Shown: positions 57,466 through 64,000 of the stretch, piece by piece
Layout: each line of letters begins with the position of its first letter
How positions within the stretch are numbered: the first letter of the stretch is position 1
Assembly: GCA_027494055.1 (NCBI GenBank)
Contig: JAOSJO010000023.1
Location: forward strand, 186,001-250,000
Reading direction: 5' to 3'
Origin: Anaerolineae bacterium
GTDB lineage: Bacteria > Chloroflexota > Anaerolineae > Aggregatilineales > JAFGMM01
DNA: 64,000 bases
The notes under the pieces: model-generated
Told to the model about the DNA's origin: nothing
Seen by the model: only the letters and a program-made list of their open reading frames with translations
The model's database searches: none
Position numbers and translations under genes: made by a program

Positions 57466-58314
57466 CAGCAGTGACGGTGGCCGCGCGCCTCGAAGGTGAG
57501 CGGGTCAACCGGAACGTCATCGATGCGCACCTCATAGTGCACGTGCGGGCCGGTGGAGTTGCCGGTGTTCCCGCTCATGCCAATCACAGTCCCTGCGCCC
57601 ACGAACTGCCCCCTCGCTCACGCTCACCTCGTCCAGGTGCCCGTAGTACGTGGTGAAACGCCGGTTCTTGACGATCACCAGGTTGCCGTAGCCGCGACTG
57701 CTCCAGCCGGCGTGGATCACCTGCCCGCTGTGCGTCGCGACAAGCGCCGTCCCGATGTGCACGCCGATGTCGATGCCGATGTGCCGCAGGTGGAACTGCT
57801 GCGTCAGCACGCCACCGACCGGCATCCCGGCCGGCGCGCAGTTGGCCTCGATGAACACGCTGCCGTACCAGAGGCCTCCGTCCGGCACCATGCCGTCAAT
57901 TGCGCCGACCGTGGGCGTGGGGAGGAAGGCCGTCGCCGGGGGGCGCGTGGGCCAGGGCGTGCGCGTCGGTGGGGGCGTGGGCGTCGGGAACGGCGTGAAG
58001 GTCGGCAGCATGAACTGCGCGTTCTTCGACGCCGGCAGCCACGCGCCGACCGGCACCACGCGCCCGCCAAGCGAGTCAAGCGGGCGCACGACCGGCATTT
58101 CCAGCCACCCGACGATGGCCGGGTCGATCTGTGCGAATGGCTCGATGATCTCAGGGGGCTGGACCGGCGTCGCCGGGCTGAGCGTCACGCGGCCCGCGCC
58201 AAGCGACGCCTGCTCGACGCCGACCTCGCCGATCCAGGCGACCGCCAGCGCGACCGCGAGCGCAGCCAGCGCCAGCAGCGCAACCCACCCGAACGCGCGT
58301 AGCCCACGAATGAT
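57466..58314 (-). CDS. Membrane-anchored M23 (LytM-type) peptidoglycan endopeptidase (one frameshift)
   Basis: About 280 residues. N-terminal membrane helix (FGWVALLALAALAVALAVAW), a FTPFPTPTPPPTRTPWPT linker, then the LytM domain: HLRHIGIDIGVHIGT (zinc His/Asp), FTTYYGHLDEVSV, and in the shifted frame QFVGAGTVIGMSGNTGNSTG and GPHVHYEVRIDD (zinc HxH). One extra G near 57605 causes the break. The start is not resolved: no ATG/GTG/TTG fits the membrane helix, and ATC/ATT codons at 58314-58309 or a further indel are possible. It should cleave or remodel the wall, or be an inactive regulator; all zinc ligands are visible after repair. Confidence 0.88.
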
Positions 58315-58371
58315 ACAAACCTTCTCCAGTTCAGGCCAACGTTACCCCATCAAATGCGGGAACCTCTGTGT

Positions 58372-59397
58372 TTATTGTTGACCTCGATGCGCCTGATCCT
58401 CTTGTTGATTCTCCCATTCCTCATCCAAATCGAAGACTTCCTCGGTAGCCACCTGTATGCATGTTTCTCAGTGGAACGTGGGTGTCAGATGCTGAAGATG
58501 CTCCACCTATCTGAGGTTCTGCGGATTGCATTCCATCCAGTATATCTTCATCCAATTGCTCATTCTTTAGAAGGGCACGGGCATGCTGCTCTGCCTGTTC
58601 TAGAAGGGTTTTGATGGTATTGTACAGCCACGTAAATGGCCTAATGATATACCCGTAGAGCTTGCCGTGCAAACGCTACTAGACGGCGAAGAATTCTGGT
58701 TACTCTTGCGGCAATAAGCGCTAGATACATTAGAAGTACTCTGCCCAGTCTCACAGTGATCTCAAAGGTGTTTCGTAGTCCCCACCGATATCGGCTACGA
58801 CTCGAATCAGTCCTGCAGCAAGAACTAGAACCAAGAAGAGTATAACTAACACTGTTCCCAAAAAAGTCCAATTAGTGATATTACTAAAAACGGTTGCTAA
58901 GGTGGCAAATGTTGTGATGAACAACCAGCGTACTCACGGCCAACACGCCTAAGGTTCTTATTGAGGATGAATCTATTTATTACCAATCGAATAATAATCC
59001 CAGAACCTAAAATTACTATCGGATATATTGTTGTGACATAAATTCTATTTATAGTTATATTAAACCATATATTCCCAAATACGGATATTCCATTAAATTC
59101 AGGTAGCTGATCCAGGATGAATTTGTGATATGTATCAAGAGCGCGAGAAATAACGAAGGGTAAATCTTGTGAATTTTCGCCTTCAAAGTTACCAATGGTA
59201 ACTTCATTACCAAAACCAAGTAAATCAATCAAAATCAATGCTTCCAATTCTCTAGCATAATAGAAAATTAGTATAAGTACTAATATCACTATTAATACAC
59301 CTTCATAAATAGTCCTGGGTTTAAATATAGCAAATAGAACTAAAAGCAAGGCGACAATAAATATTGTCACTAATAACAATGAGGATATATGTTCCAT
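58372..59397 (-). CDS. AT-rich, foreign-looking membrane protein gene (several frameshifts)
   Basis: The DNA from about 58.35 to 59.6 kb is much richer in A+T than everything around it. ATG 59397 follows AAGGAAA. One frame gives two N-terminal helices (MEHISSLLLVTIFIVALLLV, YEGVLIVILVLILIFYYARE), a soluble stretch (FGNEVTIGNFEGENSQDLPF) and a third helix; it continues in other frames as WLFITTFATLATVFSNITNW, VLVILFLVLVLAAGLIRVVA, GRVLLMYLALIAARVTRILR, GKLYGYIIRPFTWLYNTIKT and ends DLDEEWENQQEDQAHRGQQ. Breaks near 58922, 58766, 58670 and 58455. About 340 residues, no known family. It may be decaying or carry read errors. Confidence 0.6.
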
Positions 59398-59609
59398 TGT
59401 TATTTTCCTTACATAGATAATGATATTTCCTTGACCGACAAGAGGTTTGTCGAACAAAATGCATGTAAAAACGATTACTTCCCCAGGATCCATTATAGTC
59501 GATTATTGAAATTATATCCAACAAACAATCTCCAGATCTCATTTGCCTCCACCACATACTACAATACTACTTAATCAGATGAATTCCGTGATCTGACTCT
59601 TCTAAAACC

Positions 59610-61570
59610 TTACTTTGTAGGCAACAGCACCACGACCTCGAACAGCGCGACCGCGTCCCCGCCTGATCGGTATCCGCGTCACGGAGCGCCACGCGCACGC
59701 CCGTGCGCGGGTTGTACATGCCGACCCGCAGCGCATACGTGTCGGGCGGCACACCGGTGAGGTCCAGCGTATACACGTCACGCAGCAGCGTCCCGGCCGG
59801 CCACACGTGCCACTGGCTCGTCGGCGCGCGCCCGTGCTGCGGCGGGTGGTCGTCCTGCGCCCAGAGCGGGGTTCCCGTCGCCGGGTTCAGCGCCCCTTCC
59901 AGGTGCACAAACGCCGTGTAATCCGCCGGCGCGCGCGCAAACGGCGTCCAGTACAGAATCAGGCGCAGCCGCTCCCCGCTGCGCACCAGCACCCTATCGC
60001 GCTGCAACGGCGGACTGACATCGTATCCGACCAGGCTCGCGAAGTCGCCCACCCGGATCGCCGTATGCGCGGCATCCTCCAGCTCTGAGGGCGACGCCAC
60101 CCACGCGCGCCACTGCTGCACCCGGAACGCGCCCGACCACAGGTCGTCGATCAACTGCGCGTTCGCCTCCAGCCAGTGCAGCGCGGTCGCGTCGGCGTCC
60201 CACGCCGGGTTGATCGTCGGCAGGAACCACAGCGCCCGGTGCGCGCTGAGCAGCGCCTCAAGCTGCGCCGCCGTATCCGCCGGGTCGGGGTGCGGCGCGG
60301 TAGGGACCGTGGTTTGCGCGCCGTGGTAGTAGTAGCCGAACGCCGGGTCGGAGGTGTTCTGCGCCACGATGTCGCCCGGCGCGACGCGCGCCTCCAGGAA
60401 CGCGACAAGGCCGCGCCAGTCGGGCGACTTGCGGTACATCGGGTTGGTGTAGTGGTGCCACAGGCCCAGCCCCATCACGAGCAGCAGGCCGCCCCACAGC
60501 CCGCCGACCAGATACGCCCGACGGCGGGCAGACAGCCCGGGCCACCGCGCAAGCGCCAGCACCAGCCCGGCGAGGATGAGCATGTAGGCCGGCGTCGAGG
60601 CCAGGATGTAGCGCGGGCGGAAGATCGGCTGGACGAGCGCGAGCGCCGACAGCAGCACAAGCGGCGCGCCGGCGTAGCTCGCCAGGAAGACGAAGCGCGC
60701 CCGGTCCGCGCGCCACGCGGCGGCCAGCCCCGCGACAACGAGCGCCCACACGACCACCCACACCCAATCGGCCATGCCGGGCGGGAGCGTCTGCCCAAAG
60801 ACGAGACTCGGCATAACCCACGTGAGCACGCCGGCGGGGTCGAAGCCGCCCGCCGTGCCCACGTAGTCGTTCGCCCACAGGTGCGGCTGGAGGTACCACA
60901 GCGCGAGGATGAGCGCGACCGCCGCCTGCGCGGCGAACCACCGCCGGAGCCGCGCGGGGTCGCGGCGGCGCGTGACCAGGACGCAGACGTTCTGGAAGGC
61001 AAGCAGCGCCAGCTCAAGGTAAAACGTGTACGCCGCCGCCGCCTGGGCGACGACGTAGGCGGCCCAGTCGCGGCGGTCGCCGCGCGCGAGGGCGCGCAGC
61101 ATCAGCCACACCGCGAGCGCGCTCAGCGCCGTCCACAGCGCGTAGCTGCGCGCGTCCTGGCTGTGCCACACGTGGAACGGGTTGAGGGCCATCAGCAGCG
61201 CCGCGAGCACCCCGCCCCACACGCCAAGCACGCGCCGGCCAATCGCGTACACGGCGGCGACCCCCGCCACCCCCGACAGCACCGAGAGGTAGCGCACCGC
61301 CAGCTCGCTGTCGCCGGCGAAGGTCACCCAACCGCTGAACACGGCGAACGTCAGCGGCGGCTGCGGCTCAGAAGCCGCCATCTCGCCCAGGAGGTCGGCG
61401 AGCGGGCCGGTCCAGCCGAGCACGGCGAACGCCTCGTCGCCGCGCAGCGCCGGGCCGTCGAGCGCGATCATGCGCAGGACGAACGCGAGGGCCAACACCC
61501 CCACGCAAGCGCCCAGTTGGGCGGTCAAGGGTGTGCGCGGATGGCCCGCCAGGCCCGTCTGGCGTCTCAT
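59610..61570 (-). CDS. GT39-like dolichyl/polyprenyl-phosphate sugar transferase (membrane)
   Basis: About 653 residues. Around eleven membrane helices; FVLRMIALDGPALRGDEAFA carries the acidic residue of the first loop (DE motif) of the GT-C/PMT_2 family, and ASEPQPPLTFAVFSGWVTF and HVWHSQDARSYALWTALSAL are typical. The C-terminal 280 residues are an extracytoplasmic domain. The raw frame runs to 59567, but one missing G near 59625 hides the natural end DAVALFEVVVLLPTK. Uses a polyprenyl-phosphate sugar on the outer face of the membrane. Acceptor unknown. Confidence 0.85.
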
Positions 61571-61601
61571 CTGTCGCCCATTCGCTCAGGTAGGTACGGC
61601 G

Positions 61602-62348
61602 CTATTGCCCTTCCGCAAGGGCAGCCTCATCCAGCAGGCGGCGCTGCTCCCGCGTCAGGGGCGGGCGGTCGGCCTCCCGCCCAAGCGCGACGATGTAGCT
61701 CCGCAGGTCCGGCTCGCGCTTGGAGTCGGCGTAGAACACGGGCACGCCCGGCGACTCCGCCTCGAAGTTCGCGCCGGGGTTCGTGAACGTCACAATCGGC
61801 TCCACGACGATGCCAGAGTCGGGAATCACCTCGTTGATCCACGTCTGGAGGCGCTGCACGTGAAAGTGGGCGTCGCGCGCCGGGTTGCCGATCTGCTCCT
61901 GCCGGAAGAGGCGGACCAGGCGCGCCAGGATGCCCGCGCGCGCCCGCCAGCGGTCGCCCTGCACGGCGAAGTCGCCCGCCTGGCCGCGCACCTCAAGGCA
62001 GAAGACGCCCTGCGGCGCGATGAGCACGTGCCGCGCGGGCATGTAGTAGTGGTAGAGGGCGTAGTTGTTGCCCAGCCCCTTCAACCCCTCGTTGAGCGCA
62101 TCCTCCGGGCGGGGGATGCGCACCCAGTCGTTCGTCAGGCGCACAGCGGAAACCGCCGCGATCAGCCCGACAAGGAGCAGCAACGTCGAGAGCCAGAAGA
62201 ACAACACCTGGTTCTCAAGCTGCACGTCCGGCGGGATCACCCAGAAGAACGCCATGCTCCCGATAAGGATCAGGAGCGCGACCACGAACATCACCTGACC
62301 GAGACGGCGCATCCGCTTGATGCGGCGCTCGTTGACGTATATGCGCAT
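61602..62348 (-). CDS. Membrane-anchored NERD-domain protein
   Basis: 248 residues. Two N-terminal helices (LGQVMFVVALLILIGSMAFF, VLFFWLSTLLLLVGLIAAVS) then a NERD domain: GLKGLGNNYALYHYYMPARH, VLIAPQGVFCLEVRGQAGDF, FHVQRLQTWINEV, VVEPIVTFTNPGANFEAES. In nuclease-related domains the strand usually reads IExK; here it is LEVR, so the catalytic Lys is Arg. Nuclease function is doubtful. 31 bases upstream of the GT39-like gene. Confidence 0.85.
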   Translation of the reverse strand: MRIYVNERRIKRMRRLGQVMFVVALLILIGSMAFFWVIPPDVQLENQVLFFWLSTLLLLVGLIAAVSAVRLTNDWVRIPRPEDALNEGLKGLGNNYALYHYYMPARHVLIAPQGVFCLEVRGQAGDFAVQGDRWRARAGILARLVRLFRQEQIGNPARDAHFHVQRLQTWINEVIPDSGIVVEPIVTFTNPGANFEAESPGVPVFYADSKREPDLRSYIVALGREADRPPLTREQRRLLDEAALAEGQ

Positions 62349-62483
62349 GTGGGATCATTTCCAGTGCAGAAAGGCGAGCGCGGGGACTCTACCACATCTG
62401 CGCGCACTCAGACAACCGGGCCTGCCCGCATATGTTACAATCGCGCCTGAGCTTGATACAGCATATTCAGGAGGGGCAAGATC

Positions 62484-63491
62484 ATGATGCAATACCGGTA
62501 CATGGGCCGGACCGGCCTCAAGGTGTCGGCGCTGTGCCTGGGCTGCATGACGTTCGGCAACGAAGCCGACGAAGAAACCTCAAAGCAGATCGTCAACGCC
62601 TTCATCGCCGCCGGCGGCAACTTCTTCGACACCGCCAACGTCTACAGCCGGGGCGTCTCGGAGGAAATCCTGGGGCGGGCGCTCTTCGGCCGGCGGCACG
62701 AGGTGGCAGTCGCGACCAAGTTCCGCTTCGCGATGGGCGACGGCCCGAACGACCTCGGCGCGTCGCGCTTCCACATCGTCCGCAGCGTCGAGGACAGCCT
62801 GCGCCGCCTCCAGACCGACTATATCGACCTGTACCAGATCCACTGCTGGGACCCCGGCACGCCGCTGGAGGAGACCATGCGCGCGCTCGACGACCTGGTG
62901 CGGCAGGGGAAGGTGCTGTACCTGGGCGTCTCGAACTTCGCCGCGTGGCAGATCATGAAGGCGCTGTGCGTGAGCGAGGTCAACGGGCTGGCGCGGTTCG
63001 ACTGCCTGCAACCCCAGTACAGCCTGATCGAGCGCGAGATCGAGCGCGAGACCATCCCGCTGTGCCTGTCCGAAGGGCTGGGCATCATCCCGTGGAGTCC
63101 GCTCGGCGGCGGCTTCCTCACCGGCAAGTACACGCGCGAAGCGCAGCCGGCCGGCGCGCGCCTGACCGAAAACCGCAGCGCGCCCTGGGAGAACGTCTGG
63201 GACAAGCGCGCCACCGAGCGCAACTGGGCCACCCTCGACGTGGTGCGCGAGGTCGCCAGCGCGCACGATGTCACGCCTGCGCAGGTGGCGATTGCCTGGG
63301 TGCTGGCGCAGCCGGGCGTGACCTCTCCCATCATCGGGGCGCGCAACCTGGAACAGCTCAGCGACAACCTGGACGCGCTCGATGTCGAACTCACCGCCGA
63401 GGAGATGGCGCGCCTGGATGAAGTCAGCGCGCTGACGCCGGTCTACCCGTACCGCTTCATCAACTTCAACAGCCAGCCGCGCGCCCGGTGA
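62484..63491 (+). CDS. Aldo/keto reductase
   Basis: 335 residues; GGAGGGG before ATGATG. The catalytic tetrad is visible: FFDTANVYSRGVSEEILGRA (Asp, Tyr), VAVATKFRF (Lys) and DLYQIHCWDPGTPLEETM (His). GVTSPIIGARNLEQLSDNL is the NADPH 2'-phosphate region. An AKR of the YajO/voltage-channel-beta-like group; reduces aldehydes or ketones with NADPH. Substrate unknown. Confidence 0.93.
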   Translation: MMQYRYMGRTGLKVSALCLGCMTFGNEADEETSKQIVNAFIAAGGNFFDTANVYSRGVSEEILGRALFGRRHEVAVATKFRFAMGDGPNDLGASRFHIVRSVEDSLRRLQTDYIDLYQIHCWDPGTPLEETMRALDDLVRQGKVLYLGVSNFAAWQIMKALCVSEVNGLARFDCLQPQYSLIEREIERETIPLCLSEGLGIIPWSPLGGGFLTGKYTREAQPAGARLTENRSAPWENVWDKRATERNWATLDVVREVASAHDVTPAQVAIAWVLAQPGVTSPIIGARNLEQLSDNLDALDVELTAEEMARLDEVSALTPVYPYRFINFNSQPRAR

Positions 63492-63522
63492 CGCACCTTA
63501 AAACCTGGCGCGCGTTTTTCCA

Positions 63523-63546
63523 TTTTTGCACAATGTGTGCTACACT
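63523..63546 (+). promoter_or_regulatory. Promoter candidate for the structured small RNA
   Basis: TTTCCA-like hexamer about 18 bases before TACACT (63541-63546). The 11-mer GCTACACTTTC over the -10 recurs at 63960-63970 in a second promoter-like site. The -35 is weak. Confidence 0.4.
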
Positions 63547-63552
63547 TTCGGT

Positions 63553-63721
63553 ATCGTTGGGTTAGTGAAAGGAGGTGGTCCAACAATGTTAGGTCACAAG
63601 GGGGCGCACCCGTAGCCCCAACCTCACCTCTGTGAGCGTGTCCGGTTGCGGGTGCGCTCCCGACCCAAAGACTGCTCTGCAGTCGAACGGTCACAGGCTA
63701 ACCCCCTGTGACCGTTTTTTT
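63553..63721 (+). ncRNA. Compact structured RNA / leader with strong Shine-Dalgarno and terminator
   Basis: Four stems in 170 bases: GGGGGCGCACCCG (63600-63612) with CGGGTGCGCTCCC (63649-63661) enclosing CTCAC-4-GTGAG (63623-63636); GACTGC-3-GCAGTC (63670-63684); and a perfect terminator AACGGTCACAGG/CCTGTGACCGTT (63686-63716) followed by seven T. Bases 63567-63581 (GAAAGGAGGTGGTCC) are almost fully complementary to the 16S rRNA 3' end, 5 bases before a nine-codon ORF that ends inside the first stem. It is not a family I recognise; it may be an independent small RNA, an attenuator leader or a tiny-peptide mRNA. Confidence 0.65.
63586..63615 (+). CDS. Possible nine-residue leader peptide MLGHKGAHP
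   Basis: ATG at 63586 lies 5 bases after a 15-base Shine-Dalgarno; the stop TAG is at the top of the left arm of the first hairpin, so ribosomes translating it would open that stem. The peptide has two His, as a sensing leader might, but no regulated gene follows before the terminator. Confidence 0.4.
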   Translation: MLGHKGAHP

Positions 63722-63762
63722 GCGCCTGACCCACCAGGAACGTAGCCGCTCACCTTCTGATC

Positions 63763-63842
63763 CCCGCGACTGAAGTCGCGGGCTAATTCGTATTCTGTCG
63801 GCGCTGTTCTGCGATTAACCGCCGACTTCAGTCGGCGGGTTA
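63763..63842. repeat. Pair of inverted REP-like palindromes
   Basis: First element CCCGCGACTGAAGTCGCGGG (63763-63782) and second TAACCGCCGACT-TC-AGTCGGCGGGTTA (63816-63842). The cores CGACTGAAGTCG and CGACTTCAGTCG are reverse complements, so the pair is arranged like a BIME of REP elements. Confidence 0.65.
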
Positions 63843-63938
63843 CGAAATATACACAACGACATGACGCCAAATGACAAGGCGAACAGATACCAGAAGCGCC
63901 GGGCAGCGTCACAGCCCTGTTATGCACTTCATGTGTTT

Positions 63939-63967
63939 TTGCCTGTTAATGCGCGCCGCGCTACACT
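63939..63967 (+). promoter_or_regulatory. Promoter at the window end, for a gene beyond it
   Basis: TTGCCT (63939-63944), 17-base spacer, TACACT (63962-63967). No ORF follows within the remaining 33 bases. Confidence 0.55.
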
Positions 63968-64000
63968 TTCACAGTTGATTAATCGGCAGCGTGCATCGCC

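Noticed and set aside
1..64000. tRNA genes, CRISPR arrays, insertion sequences
   Set aside because: Intergenic regions were read for T-loop-like motifs, regularly spaced direct repeats and transposase motifs; none was convincing.

Overview
The window looks like a chromosomal segment of a high-GC, free-living member of the Chloroflexota, probably Anaerolineae-like. This is inferred from the mix of traits: threonine/proline-rich TPTPTFTPFP-type linkers on secreted proteins, a BTAD-type regulator, an LCP protein, a NERD protein, MreB without MreCD, no lipopolysaccharide genes, and a complete Wzx/Wzy-style exopolysaccharide locus. No rRNA, tRNA, CRISPR array or transposase was recognised.

Layout. 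1-975: end of a glycosyltransferase and a small Mo-cofactor oxidoreductase. 1.2-3.2 kb: a secreted DUF11-type surface protein. 3.5-14.4 kb: an exopolysaccharide locus with an initiating sugar transferase (+) facing a long minus-strand operon of four glycosyltransferases, Wzz, Wzx flippase, O-antigen-ligase/Wzy and a polysaccharide deacetylase. 14.5-17.9 kb: a secreted PPC-repeat protein, an LCP cell-wall ligase and a PP2C pseudophosphatase. 18.2-20.9 kb: a lysine 2,3-aminomutase followed by a D-Ala-D-Ala-ligase-like ATP-grasp enzyme. 21.0-26.9 kb: a minus-strand operon of rpoN, histidine kinase, sigma-54 activator and active PP2C. 27.1-32.4 kb: coaBC, clpC and an unknown protein. 32.5-36.2 kb: GH3 glycosidase, DUF1349 protein and UbiA prenyltransferase. 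36.3-41.5 kb: regulators and mreB. 42.0-43.2 kb: infC-rpmI-rplT. 43.4-53.3 kb: lysine-6-dehydrogenase-like enzyme, PhoR/PhoB-like pair, Fur regulator, lipid kinase, gapN, selA and a protoglobin. 53.3-62.3 kb: a lipoprotein, a histidine-kinase-like protein lacking the H-box histidine, an M23 peptidase, an AT-rich foreign-looking membrane gene, a GT39-like transferase and a NERD protein. 62.4-64.0 kb: an aldo/keto reductase, then a compact structured RNA with a very strong Shine-Dalgarno, and REP-like palindromes.

An overriding property of the sequence is a large number of single-base frameshifts, mostly in G/C homopolymers. About eighteen otherwise ordinary genes are broken into two or more reading frames that join smoothly when one base is added or removed. 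I read these as consensus errors rather than gene decay, and annotate such genes over their full span.

The most interesting biology is: the KamA/ATP-grasp pair, which could make and then ligate beta-lysine; the degenerate-GGDEF domain on the initiating sugar transferase; a set of catalytically degenerate signalling proteins (PP2C, histidine kinase, P-loop ATPase on BTAD); a self-contained sigma-54 module whose activator has no DNA-binding domain; and the unidentified small RNA near 63.6 kb.
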